DNA of 42,830 nucleotides from an uncultured Sphingomonadales bacterium (GTDB lineage Bacteria > Pseudomonadota > Alphaproteobacteria > Sphingomonadales > Sphingomonadaceae): contig CAIXXP010000253.1 of NCBI GenBank assembly GCA_903923465.1, positions 1 to 42,830 of the forward strand, read 5' to 3'. Positions 32,335 through 40,705 of this stretch are shown here, piece after piece. The position numbers were made by a program, and so were the translations under genes. Positions within the stretch are counted from its first letter, which is position 1. The number at the start of each line of letters is the position of its first letter. Below the pieces are notes generated by a model. The model was not told the DNA's origin. It saw nothing but the letters and a program-made list of their open reading frames with translations, and did no database searches.

Positions 32335-33510
32335 ATGAGCGGCATCGGCACCCAGGCGGCACTGGCCATCGCGGAGAAAGTGGAGGCCTTCGTGCGCGAT
32401 GTCGTCGCGCCCTATGAGCACGACCCCCGCGCCACCAGCCACGGCCCCACCGAGGAACTGGTGCTGGAACTGCGCGAGAAGGCCCGCGCCGCCGGGGTGA
32501 TGACCCCGCACATCCTGCCCGACGGCCGCCACCTGACGCAGCGCGAGACCGCGATTGTCCTCAAGCCTTCCGGCCTGTCGCCGCTGGGGCCGGTGGCGGT
32601 GAACACCATGGCGCCGGACGAGGGCAACATGTACCTCATCGGCAAGGTCGGCAGCCCCGAGTTGAAGGAACGTTTCCTGAAGCAACTGGTCTCGGGCGAG
32701 GCGCGCTCCGCCTTCTTCATGACTGAACCCGCCGAAGACGGTGGCGCCGGCTCCGACCCCTCGATGATGCAGACCACCGCCAAGCTCGATGGCAACCACT
32801 GGGTCATCAATGGGCGCAAGTGCTTCATCACCGGCGCGGTGGGCGCCAAGGTCGGTATCATCATGGCCAAGTCGGACGACGGCGCCTGCATGTTCCTGGT
32901 CGATCTGCCCGATCCCGCCATCATCATCGAGCGGGTGCCCAACACCATCGACAGTTCCATGCCCGGCGGCCATGCGACGATCATCCTCGACAATCTGCGC
33001 GTGCCGGCCGACCAGATGCTGGGCGCCAGCGGCGAGGGCTTCAAATATGCCCAGATCCGCCTCAGCCCCGCCCGCCTGTCGCATTGCATGCGCTGGCATG
33101 GCGCCGCCACCCGCGCGCACGAGATCGCCACCGCCTATGCCTGCAAGCGCAGCGCCTTTGGCAAGCTGCTGGTGGATCACGAGGGCGTGGGCTTCATGCT
33201 GGCGGAAAACCTCATCGACCTGAAGCAGGCCGAGCTGATGATCGACTGGTGCGCGGATGTGCTCGACACCGGCTCGCTGGGCACGGCCGAAAGCTCCATG
33301 GCCAAGGTGGCGGTATCCGAGGCGCTGATGCGCGTGGCGGATCGAAGCGTGCAGGTGATGGGCGGCACCGGCGTCTCGGGTGACACCATCGTCGAGCAGG
33401 TGTTCCGCGAGATCCGCGCCTTCCGCATTTACGATGGCCCGACCGAAGTGCACAAATGGAGCCTGGCCAAGAAGGTGAAGCGCGATTTTCTGAAAGGGCA
33501 GCATGCATGA
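32335..33510 (+). CDS. Acyl-CoA dehydrogenase of the ACAD10/11-like type
   Basis: 391 aa from ATG at 32335, after aggagaggg. 'FFMTEPAEDGGAGSDPSMMQ', 'WVINGRKCFITGAVGAKVGI', 'RLSPARLSHCMRWHGAATRA', 'GKLLVDHEGVGFMLAENLID' and 'QVMGGTGVSGDTIVEQVFRE' form a complete ACAD; 'ARLSHCMRW' and the C-terminal 'IYDGPTEVHKWSLAKKV' resemble ACAD10/11. In relatives the enzyme eliminates phosphate from a 4-phosphoacyl-CoA after kinase action. The kinase gene follows with an ATGA overlap. Confidence 0.88.
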   Translation: MSGIGTQAALAIAEKVEAFVRDVVAPYEHDPRATSHGPTEELVLELREKARAAGVMTPHILPDGRHLTQRETAIVLKPSGLSPLGPVAVNTMAPDEGNMYLIGKVGSPELKERFLKQLVSGEARSAFFMTEPAEDGGAGSDPSMMQTTAKLDGNHWVINGRKCFITGAVGAKVGIIMAKSDDGACMFLVDLPDPAIIIERVPNTIDSSMPGGHATIILDNLRVPADQMLGASGEGFKYAQIRLSPARLSHCMRWHGAATRAHEIATAYACKRSAFGKLLVDHEGVGFMLAENLIDLKQAELMIDWCADVLDTGSLGTAESSMAKVAVSEALMRVADRSVQVMGGTGVSGDTIVEQVFREIRAFRIYDGPTEVHKWSLAKKVKRDFLKGQHA

Positions 33511-34568
33511 GCGCGGGCGCCGACGAAAATCTGGGCACCACCCCGGTGCGCGAGGGTTATGCCTTCGACGTCGCCGCGCTGGCCGCATGGATGGAGGCCA
33601 ACGTCGCCGGCTTTTCCGGGCCCATCACGGTGGAGCAGTTCAAGGGTGGCCAATCCAACCCCACCTACAAGCTGCTGACGCCGGGCAAGAGCTATGTGCT
33701 GCGCCGCAAGCCGCCCGGCCAGATCCTGAAAGGCGCCCATGCGGTGGATCGCGAGGCGCAGGTGCTCACCGGGCTGGCCAAGGCCAATTTCCCGGTCGCC
33801 CATGTCCATGGCCTGTGCCTTGACGACGGCGTGATCGGCAGCTGGTTCTATGTGATGGACATGGTCGAGGGCCGCATCTTCTGGGAAGCGCATGTTCCCG
33901 GCGTTTCCTCCACGGAGCGCGCGGCCATTTTCGATGCGATGAACGCCACCATGGCCCAACTGCACAGCGTGGATTACCAGGCCGTCGGCCTTGGCGAATA
34001 CGGCCGGCCGGGCAACTATTTCGCGCGGCAGATCGGCCGCTGGTCGAAGCAATATTTCGACGATGCCGAGGCCGGGCGCGACGCCAATATGGATCGTCTG
34101 ATCGACTGGTTGCAGACCAACATGCCCGAAGATGACGATGCCACCAGCATCATCCACGGCGACTTCCGCATCGACAACATGATCTTCCACCCAACCGAAC
34201 CCCGCGTGCTGGCGGTGCTGGATTGGGAATTGTCGACCCTGGGGCACCCGCTGGCGGATTTTGCCTATAACGCGATGATGTATCGCATGCCGCCGCATAT
34301 CGTCGCGGGCCTTGGCGGCATACCGATCGCGGGCACGGGCATCCCTTCCGAGGACGACTATGTCGCGGCCTACTGCGCGCGCCGGGGGCTGCCCGCCATG
34401 CCGGGCTACCAGTACTACATGGCGTTCAACTTCTTCCGGTTGGCGGCGATTTTCCACGGTATCAAGGGCCGGGTCATCCGCGGCAATGCCTCCAGTGCCC
34501 AGGCCCGGGAACGCGTCGCGGTGCTGCCGGAGCTGATGGCACTGGCCTGGAGCCAGACCGGCGCGTGA
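33507..34568 (+). CDS. APH-family kinase of the ACAD10/11-LvaA type
   Basis: 353 aa. Starts in the ATGA overlapping the ACAD stop (33507-33510). 'VEQFKGGQSNPTYKLLTPGK' is the nucleotide-binding start; the catalytic loop 'IIHGDFRIDNMIFHPTEPRV' and metal site 'LAVLDWELSTLGHPLADFAY' are complete and almost identical in style to the APH domain of ACAD10/11. Predicted to phosphorylate a hydroxyl of hydroxyacyl-CoA. The coupling to an ACAD gene supports a two-step dehydration. Gap 34569-34809 shows no gene. Confidence 0.87.
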   Translation: MSAGADENLGTTPVREGYAFDVAALAAWMEANVAGFSGPITVEQFKGGQSNPTYKLLTPGKSYVLRRKPPGQILKGAHAVDREAQVLTGLAKANFPVAHVHGLCLDDGVIGSWFYVMDMVEGRIFWEAHVPGVSSTERAAIFDAMNATMAQLHSVDYQAVGLGEYGRPGNYFARQIGRWSKQYFDDAEAGRDANMDRLIDWLQTNMPEDDDATSIIHGDFRIDNMIFHPTEPRVLAVLDWELSTLGHPLADFAYNAMMYRMPPHIVAGLGGIPIAGTGIPSEDDYVAAYCARRGLPAMPGYQYYMAFNFFRLAAIFHGIKGRVIRGNASSAQARERVAVLPELMALAWSQTGA

Positions 34569-34809
34569 CAGCGTGGACAGCCGCCGCAGGGATGCCAACG
34601 AACCGAAGGCGCCGCTGGCGCATCCCCTGAGCCGCCGGCCGGCCCGCTGACTATGCGCTGAACACGGCTCGCCGCGCATGGCTTTCGGGCCTGAACCACG
34701 AGCTGTGCCTTTTCTCCATCCTCGCACCTCCCGGACGAGGGCATAGCGCCGGCGCGCCGGACCTGCTTTATGACCCCTTGGCATGGCCGTCACACAAGGG
34801 AGGTTTCCA

Positions 34810-35679
34810 ATGCGGATCGCATTTATTGGTCTGGGCAACATGGGCGGCGGCATGGCGGTCAATCTGGTGAAGGCCGGGCACAGCGTTGCCGCCTTCGATG
34901 TGGTGGAAGCGGCGCTGGAACGTGCCCGCGAGAATGGCTGCACCCCGTTCACCAGCGTGCGCGAAGCGGTGCAGGGCGCCGATGCGGTGGTCTCGATGTT
35001 GCCGAACGGGGCCATCGTCCAATCGGTCTATTTCGCCGATGTTCTGGGCCATGCTCCCACGGCGGCGCTGTTGCTGGATTGCTCGACGATTGATGTGGCC
35101 GCCGCAAAGGATGTGGCGAGCGCCGCGCTGGCACAGGGCTATGCCATGGTTGACGCGCCGGTGTCGGGCGGCATTGCCGCGGCCAATGCCGGCACGCTCA
35201 CCTTCATGGTGGGGGGCAGCGAAGCCGGCTTTGCCGCCGCGCAGCCTGTCCTTGCCGCGATGGGCAAGACCGTGATCCACGCCGGTGACAGCGGCGCGGG
35301 GCAGGCCGCCAAGATCTGCAACAACATGCTGCTGGGCGCCAGCATGGTCGCCACCGCCGAAGCCTTCAAACTGGCCGAGCGGCTGGGTCTAGATCTGCAA
35401 ACCTTCTACGACATTTCGTCAAAGGCCTCGGGCCAGTGCTGGTCGATGACCGCCTATTGCCCGGTGCCCGGCGTCGGCCCGGTCTCTCCGGCGGATAATG
35501 GCTATCAGGGCGGCTTCGCCACCGCGCTGATGCTGAAGGATCTGAAGCTGGCCATGGCGGCGGCGCAGGATGTGGGTGCCCCCGTACCCATGGGCCACCG
35601 CGCCGAGGAACTGTACCGGGCCTTCGCCGAGGCGGGGAATGGCGGCCTCGACTTCTCGTCGATTATCGCAACGCTGTGA
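34810..35679 (+). CDS. 3-hydroxyisobutyrate dehydrogenase family protein
   Basis: 289 aa from ATG at 34810, after gggaggt. 'MRIAFIGLGNMGGGMAVNLV' (Rossmann), 'YAMVDAPVSGGIAAANAGTL' with the substrate loop at about 115-130, and catalytic Lys in 'GQAAKICNNMLLGASM' (about 168) are canonical for MmsB/HIBADH. Oxidises 3-hydroxyisobutyrate or a related beta-hydroxyacid with NAD. In this context it may use a propionate/methylmalonate-linked product of side-chain removal, or simply valine catabolism. I leave the symbol blank because relatives are hard to tell apart. Confidence 0.9.
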   Translation: MRIAFIGLGNMGGGMAVNLVKAGHSVAAFDVVEAALERARENGCTPFTSVREAVQGADAVVSMLPNGAIVQSVYFADVLGHAPTAALLLDCSTIDVAAAKDVASAALAQGYAMVDAPVSGGIAAANAGTLTFMVGGSEAGFAAAQPVLAAMGKTVIHAGDSGAGQAAKICNNMLLGASMVATAEAFKLAERLGLDLQTFYDISSKASGQCWSMTAYCPVPGVGPVSPADNGYQGGFATALMLKDLKLAMAAAQDVGAPVPMGHRAEELYRAFAEAGNGGLDFSSIIATL

Positions 35680-35863
35680 GCCCATTGCGGCGGCGCGGCA
35701 CCTGCCATTCCCGGCCCGGCAAAGCGCGCACACCGGCCATCACCCCTTGCCGCTATGGCGATGGGCGCCACGCGATCGCGGCAAATTTGACGATCCCGTG
35801 CCAGGCTGTGATGGTGATCGGGGAAGAGAGTGGGATCACCCAGCGCAGAGAGGGAGCAACCGC

Positions 35864-36613
35864 ATGACTGATATTCCCGGCCGTTTCGCGGGCCGCACCG
35901 CGATCATCACCGGCGGCGCCTCGGGCCTGGGCAAGGATGTGGCCCGCCGCATCGTCGCGGAAGGCGGCTCCGTCGCCCTTTGGGACCTGAACGGCGACCT
36001 GCTCGCCGCCGCCGGCGCGGAAGTCGGCGCGGGCCATGTCGAGGCATTGGACGTCGCCGACCCGGCAGCGGTGGCGCGGGCGGCCAAGGCCAGCGCCGAC
36101 GCGCTGGGCAAGGTGGATATTCTCGTGTGCTCGGCCGGCATTACCGGCCCCACCGCGACCGTGCAGGACTTCCCGGTCGACGGCTGGCGAAGGGTCATGG
36201 ACATCAACCTGAACGGCGTGTTCTATTGCTGCCGCGAGGTCGTCCCGCATCTGATTGCGAATGGTTACGGCCGCATCATCAACGTCGCCTCCGTGGCGGG
36301 CAAGGAGGGCAATCCCAACGCATCGGCCTATTCCGCCAGCAAGGCCGGCGTAATCGGCCTGACCAAGTCGCTTGGCAAGGAACTGGCGCAAACCGGCGTG
36401 CTGGCCAATGCGGTGACACCCGCCGTCTTCGACACACCACTGCTGGCGCAGATGCCGCAAAGCCATATCGACTTCATGCTGTCGAAAATTCCCATGGGGC
36501 GGTTGGGCCAGGCCCATGAAACCACCGCGATGATCTGCTTCCTGGCCTCTGAAGAGTGTTCGTTTTCCACCGGTGCGACCTTTGATACATCCGGCGGCAG
36601 GACTACCTTTTAA
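35864..36613 (+). CDS. SDR family oxidoreductase
   Basis: 249 aa from ATG at 35864, after agagggag. 'RTAIITGGASGLGKDVARRI' (cofactor), 'DILVCSAGITGPTATVQDF', catalytic Ser in 'RIINVASVAGKEGNPNAS' and Tyr-Lys in 'AYSASKAGVIGLTKSLGKEL' (about 155 and 159) make a complete classical SDR, unlike the one at 17494. Probably an alcohol or hydroxyacyl dehydrogenase of the pathway. The final gene of the plus-strand catabolic run; a 140-nt gap separates it from the small gene. Confidence 0.92.
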   Translation: MTDIPGRFAGRTAIITGGASGLGKDVARRIVAEGGSVALWDLNGDLLAAAGAEVGAGHVEALDVADPAAVARAAKASADALGKVDILVCSAGITGPTATVQDFPVDGWRRVMDINLNGVFYCCREVVPHLIANGYGRIINVASVAGKEGNPNASAYSASKAGVIGLTKSLGKELAQTGVLANAVTPAVFDTPLLAQMPQSHIDFMLSKIPMGRLGQAHETTAMICFLASEECSFSTGATFDTSGGRTTF

Positions 36614-36754
36614 GGATAAGGCAGGGTGGGGGCGTCAAGGCCAATAGCTGATCGGCCATGCGGCACGGGCGTTCAAACCCACAGGAAGCCTGGCCGAACG
36701 GCGGCTGAACTTTCTGGCGCCGGACGCGCTGAATGAATTTTGGAGGGCATTGAG

Positions 36755-37054
36755 ATGGACCCGTACACCGATCTGCTTGTCCGCGAGATCATGGCCGGCA
36801 AGTCGCGCGAGGATGTCCTGTGGATCTACTGCAGCGCCCGGTACCTCGTGCCGCACTCCTATGGTCCCGCTAGCCGCTCGCCATTGGCAGCTATCGACGC
36901 CGCCTTTCAGACTTTCCGCTCCGGGGGCGCCCCGGGCGAGATCGGCGCGGCCTTCGAGATGGCGCTGGCCCAATGCGGTCCGGCCTGGCGCTTCGCCCGC
37001 GATCAGGCGGAAATAGACCAACTCATCCGGCACACGCCACCAGCAGCGCGTTAA
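36755..37054 (+). CDS. Small hypothetical protein
   Basis: 99 aa from ATG at 36755 with ggaggg at 36742-36747. 'MDPYTDLLVREIMAGKSRED' and 'VLWIYCSARYLVPHSYGPAS' are followed by a helical, Arg/Ala-rich half. No recognised family. Good ribosome-binding site and normal codon use support a real gene, but the role is unknown. The 220-nt stretch after it (37055-37273) is unusually AT-rich, with tataat (37149-37154), a seven-T run (37171-37177) and a gcagcgt/acgctgc hairpin (37180-37199). Confidence 0.55.
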   Translation: MDPYTDLLVREIMAGKSREDVLWIYCSARYLVPHSYGPASRSPLAAIDAAFQTFRSGGAPGEIGAAFEMALAQCGPAWRFARDQAEIDQLIRHTPPAAR

Positions 37055-37273
37055 GGTCGCGACCGCGCATGCCGCATAAACCAGCATGACCAAGTCCCGC
37101 AGGGCAGGGATGTGGACGATGTAAGAGTCGCGAGCGGACTTGGTACAATATAATACAGTATCGCATGAAGTTTTTTTAGGCAGCGTGATTAAACGCTGCG
37201 GCACCAAATGGCTCGGGGGAGCTAGAAAATGGGGCCCGTTTCATTATGTCGCTTCTTCTTTTTCTGTGTTTTT

Positions 37274-38308
37274 TCAACGTCCATACCACGAAAAGAGATC
37301 GGGCTCGCTCAAGCCTTCGGCCCAGGCCTTGGCATTGCGGATTACCGCGCCGCGCGGGGTGAGGATGTTGTGCTGGGTGACATTGGCGTTCTCGGCCAGA
37401 TCGGCCACCTTCCAGTCGGGGAAACCGAGGTTCATCTCGGCGGGGGCCTCGGTTCCGGGCGTCATCTGGAAGCGCACCCGCACGCCGTCGAGCACCAGTT
37501 CGGTGCCGGTGGTCTCGATGATGCGGTTGGGCGGGATCAGCCCCTGACTGCCCTTGCCAGAGCCGAGGCCAATGCCGGAGCCCATGGTGCCGGTCGGCCC
37601 CGGCTCCAGCCCCATGCCAAACTGATAGGTGGCGCGGCGGCTCATGGCGGGGCCGGCGATCACGTTCTCGCTGATCGCCGCCTCGACAAAGCCCTGGGGC
37701 GCGATGACCGGCGCGCCGGGCAGCAGGTCGCCAGCCAGCCCGGCGGCCCCGCCAAAGTGGTCGATATGCGAATGGGTGTAGATGATCGCCGCGATCGGCC
37801 GCTTGCCCAGCTTCTCGGTCACCAGATCATAGGCCGCGCGGGCGGTCTCGATGGTCGAGAGCGTGTCGATGACGATCCAGCCCTTGTCGCCCTTCACGAA
37901 GGTGATGTTGGCGATGTCGAAGCCGCGCACCTGCCAGATGCAGTCGGTCACCTGAAACAGCCCATGACGGGCCAGCAGTTGCGCATGGCGCCACAGGGCG
38001 GGGTTCACCGTGGCCGGCGCCGGTCCATCGGTGAAGCGATAGGCGTCGAGGTTCCACACGACATGGCCATCGGCGGCGCGGATGAGCGGGTCCTTTCGGC
38101 TGCCCAGCCAGCCGCGCGCGGCAAAGTCGAGGTCGCGGCGGTCGGTAAAGGGGGCGTTGGCCCCGGCGGCCTTGTTGACGGCAAGGGTGGTGGCGCTCGG
38201 TGGATCGATCAGCGGGGTATCGGCATACGCCGGGCCGGACAGCAGCGCGTCAAGCAACGCCGCCAGCGATATACCGATCCGACGCCGGTCGGCAGGGGCA
38301 AAACTCAT
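37274..38308 (-). pseudogene. Alkyl/aryl sulfatase (MBL fold), truncated at the C-terminus
   Basis: 344 aa from ATG at 38308, with aggaaat upstream. N-terminal 'RRRIGISLAALLDALLSGPA' then 'YADTP' is a signal peptide with twin-arginine character. 'LFQVTDCIWQVRGFDIANIT' and the zinc site 'IIYTHSHIDHFGGAAGLAGD' (about 176-183) identify an SdsA1/BDS1-type alkylsulfatase. Family members are about 620-660 aa; here the frame ends right after 'EGLSEPDLFSWYGR', so the dimerisation domain and the SCP2-like C-terminal domain are gone. The break coincides with a shift to AT-rich DNA at ~37273. Confidence 0.8.
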
Positions 38309-38472
38309 GCTGATATTTCCTGAAATGGCCGGATTTCCGGACCGATATGCGTCAAAAATGGGGGGCGGGAAACGCTCCCGGTGCCGGGTCACGCAACAGG
38401 CGGCGCTGGGCCGATGCGGGCGCGCACTACGCTGCCACGCCCAGATCACCCACATCGCTGATAAATCTCTAC

Positions 38473-38501
38473 TTGATTGGTTGTGTATTTGTAGTCAATA
38501 G
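38473..38501. promoter_or_regulatory. Symmetric AT-rich promoter element between divergent sulfatase genes
   Basis: ttgatt-N17-caatag on the plus strand and ttgact-N17-caagta on the minus strand overlap, so each strand offers a TTGA-type -35 box with 17-nt spacing. It lies between the truncated alkylsulfatase (minus) and the arylsulfatase stub (plus). The -10 hexamers are weak. Confidence 0.35.
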
Positions 38502-38583
38502 CCAAAGCCGCCACTGACCGCATCCGCCCCGATCGGGCGGAGCACAATCACGCACCACGATCAGGCCCGGAGCCGACACGACC

Positions 38584-38811
38584 ATGCCAGCCAACCCTTC
38601 CCGTGGCATCACCCGCCGCGTCGCGCTTTTTTCCGCCAGCTCGGTGGTCGCGCTGTTGACCGCACCCGCGCTGGGGCAGCCAACGCCCGCCCGCCGGCCC
38701 AACATCCTGTACATCATGGCCGGTGACATGGGGTACCCATACTCAATGGCCTCTTACCTCAAGCAAACGCCAAATGCCTGCGGTTCACAGCGGATGCGTA
38801 CTCATGCCTGA
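38584..38811 (+). pseudogene. Arylsulfatase N-terminal stub
   Basis: A signal-peptide-like start 'ITRRVALFSASSVVALLTAP' leads into 'RRPNILYIMAGDMGYPYSMA', the N-terminal motif of type I sulfatases (normally NILYIMADDLG; the first metal-binding Asp is replaced by Gly). The homology stops after about 50 residues, and the frame ends at 38811 in unrelated sequence (a full sulfatase is ~500 aa). This is the 5' remnant of a sulfatase gene cut by a rearrangement; it was probably paired with the neighbouring alkylsulfatase. Confidence 0.75.
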
Positions 38812-39415
38812 CCGTACCCGCCTGATGGACGACGGCACGCCGGTCGCCAGTTTCACACTGCACCGGCCCGGCGGGCGCAGTTGGATCACGGGCGACGAAT
38901 TGGCCGAGAGCCATTGGGATGATTGTGAACGCGGCGCATTCGAGGAGGCCTGGCAGGCCGAGGCCGCCGATCTGGCGACGCGCCCCTACACTGAGCGCTT
39001 CTACCTCGCTTCGGGCCGCCTGCTGCCGATTTGGAACCTGCTGGGTGACGAGGCACAGGTCCGTCGCCTTGTGACGCAGGATGGGCGTTCGCTGCTGGGG
39101 CGCATTGTGCCCGCTGAAGCGGTCAACATGCTGCTGGACAAACTCGGGCTTGGTGATCGCATTTCGCTATCGCCAGACCAACTGATTGAGGCGGCGCTGG
39201 GCGGCAAGGTCGTACCTATCGATGCGCTGTCAGGCGCCAGTATCAAGCGCTCAAGGGTCAATGGCGAGCAGCGTCTGGAAGTGCTGGGCTTTGATCCTCG
39301 GGCGCTGGCATCGTGGAAGGCCAAGGGCTGCTTTACGGAAATCATCCAATATCAGACCCGGTTGTTTATGCCGGTGAGCAACGCGCGAGAGATCGTGGCG
39401 AAGCTGGCTGCGTAG
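38804..39415 (+). pseudogene. C-terminal fragment resembling a plasmid methylase/helicase (strawberry-notch-like)
   Basis: 203 aa from ATG at 38804 (the frame is open from 38723). 'TRLMDDGTPVASFTLHRPGG', 'ERFYLASGRLLPIWNLLGDE' and 'RIVPAEAVNMLLDKLGLGDR' recall the C-terminal segment of very large (~1400 aa) DNA methylase/helicase proteins carried by sphingomonad plasmids and ICEs; this is from memory. No Walker motif or methylase motif is inside the fragment. It begins at the very point where the sulfatase homology ends, so 38.74-38.80 kb is a junction. Confidence 0.5.
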
Positions 39416-39455
39416 CAGGGACGCGGCGTGCGGCTGCGTCCAATCGCGGCCGCCT

Positions 39456-39947
39456 TTACGCAGCCGCGCTGCGCACGCCACGTTTCACCCGCTTGCCGGC
39501 AGATATTCCGGTGCCCGCTGACTGTGTCTCCTGACCGAGAGCCTTTGGTGTAGCCATGCGAAACGACCGCAAAGTGGCAACCTCTTCGGGATGCCGTGCC
39601 AGAATCTCGATGAGGCCCACTGCGGCATCGCTCGGCGGCGTGCGCCCGCTTTCATACTTCTGGAAGGCCCGCTTGCCGCCACCGATGATGACGCCAGCCT
39701 CTTCCTGAGTTAGCCCAAGCTTCTTACGCACGGCCTTGATGTGCGCGGCATATTCCTCGCGCAAAGCTTTGAACGTCTCATTGTGAGCGCGCAGATCCTC
39801 GCCGCTGTGAATGGCATCGCCATCACCTTCAGGATACCAGCCAGGCACATCGACAGCGCGTGAAAGCGAGCCGACGCACACCGTCTGCGACCGCGTGTCG
39901 CGGCGCAGTTCCTGACTCGTTTCAGGGTGAATTCGCGTCTCGCTCAT
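39456..39947 (-). CDS. mqsA: MqsA-type antitoxin
   Basis: 163 aa. The C-terminal Xre-type HTH 'AVRKKLGLTQEEAGVIIGGG' with 'KRAFQKYESGRTPPSDAAVG' and 'ARHPEEVATLRSF' is characteristic of MqsA (the conserved GGG.RAF.KYE). The N-terminal domain has 'VDVPGWYPEGDGDAIHSGED' but lacks the CxxC pairs that bind zinc in E. coli MqsA. The antitoxin neutralises MqsR and represses the operon. It starts 1 nt after the mqsR stop. A C-terminal Lys/Arg tail (about 150-163) is extra. Confidence 0.88.
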   Translation of the reverse strand: MSETRIHPETSQELRRDTRSQTVCVGSLSRAVDVPGWYPEGDGDAIHSGEDLRAHNETFKALREEYAAHIKAVRKKLGLTQEEAGVIIGGGKRAFQKYESGRTPPSDAAVGLIEILARHPEEVATLRSFRMATPKALGQETQSAGTGISAGKRVKRGVRSAAA

Positions 39948-39948
39948 C

Positions 39949-40263
39949 TCAAACCTCCTTGAAAGACGTCAGAACGACGTCGATCAGCGTCTCGCCGGCA
40001 AACTTCAGATACAACCACATGCCATCACAGGGAACATTGTAGGTGTCGTGCCATAACCGGTGATTCGGCGGATTATGCGCGGTCTCGGACTTGATGAAAT
40101 CACCCGGTTCCAGTGCTTGAACGACATCGACAATATCTTCCAGCGAGTAGCCAATTTTCTGGGCATCGCGGGCCGCCTTGCTCGTGACCTCGAGCGAATC
40201 CACACTGCCAAATTTGGTCTGGATCGCTGTCAGATCATGATGCGGCGTCCGCTTTACCGTCAT
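39949..40263 (-). CDS. mqsR: MqsR-type toxin
   Basis: 104 aa from ATG at 40263 (TTG at 40269 is possible). 'TPHHDLTAIQTKFGSVDSLE', 'AARDAQKIGYSLEDIVDVVQ' and 'ALEPGDFIKSETAHNPPNHR' with 'LWHDTY' match the MqsR family, RelE-like mRNA interferases that cut at GC-rich sites. The toxin gene precedes the antitoxin, as is normal for mqsRA. An MqsA-like operator lies just upstream. Confidence 0.88.
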   Translation of the reverse strand: MTVKRTPHHDLTAIQTKFGSVDSLEVTSKAARDAQKIGYSLEDIVDVVQALEPGDFIKSETAHNPPNHRLWHDTYNVPCDGMWLYLKFAGETLIDVVLTSFKEV

Positions 40264-40272
40264 TCTCAATAC

Positions 40273-40283
40273 ACCTTAGAGGT
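40273..40283. promoter_or_regulatory. MqsA-like operator acct-tag-aggt
   Basis: ACCT-N3-AGGT matches the core of the E. coli MqsA palindrome AACCT(N3)AGGTT. It lies 10 nt upstream of the mqsR start on the minus strand. A second inverted repeat, gagacg-N7-cgtctc (40295-40313), lies next to it and covers a TTTATA-like element. Confidence 0.6.
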
Positions 40284-40480
40284 CACATTTTCAAGAGACG
40301 TTTATACCGTCTCCCGTTTGGGGCGAGGCAAAGCCATCATTCGAGGTCGGAACCCGTATCGCGACCAGCTGCTCAAGGAAACACGGGGGCTAAAGAAAAG
40401 GGGAAGCAAAGCGGGCGAGGCCCCCTGGAGGCGAAAGCGTCTTCATGATCCGGGCCTCGGAATTGGTCCGGAGACCCTTC

Positions 40481-40630
40481 ATGCAGACCACCACGATTGC
40501 GCAGGCCAAACTGCGCCTGTCGACTAGCAATGTACGCAAGGCCAATGGCGATGCTGGCCTTGAGGCGCTGGCCGCGAGTATTGCCGAACATGGTCGGTTG
40601 CTACCGACGGAGCTTTCGGCGCGAGAATGA
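40481..40630 (+). pseudogene. ParB-like protein, N-terminal stub
   Basis: 49 codons from ATG at 40481, with ggaga at 40470-40474. 'IAQAKLRLSTSNVRKANGDA' and 'GLEALAASIAEHGRLLP' are the ParB N-terminal motif (normally ~300-700 aa in plasmid and ICE proteins). The homology stops at 'GRLLP' and the frame ends soon after. A deletion or insertion has removed the rest. It reads toward the chimeric recombinase gene. Confidence 0.7.
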
Positions 40631-40705
40631 CTGCGGTCGAAATAGGCATCCATTGGTAAAGTCGAGGGGGAGAGGGCTTGGTGAACCTTCAGGAGCTCAC
40701 CAGCG

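Noticed and set aside
33429..35015. 528-codon minus-strand frame
   Set aside because: Antisense to the kinase and the HIBADH-like gene, both of which have complete catalytic motifs.
37171..37199. T-run plus gcagcgt/acgctgc hairpin after the small gene
   Set aside because: On the plus strand the T-run precedes the hairpin, and on the minus strand the hairpin is followed by A's, so it is not an intrinsic terminator in either direction.
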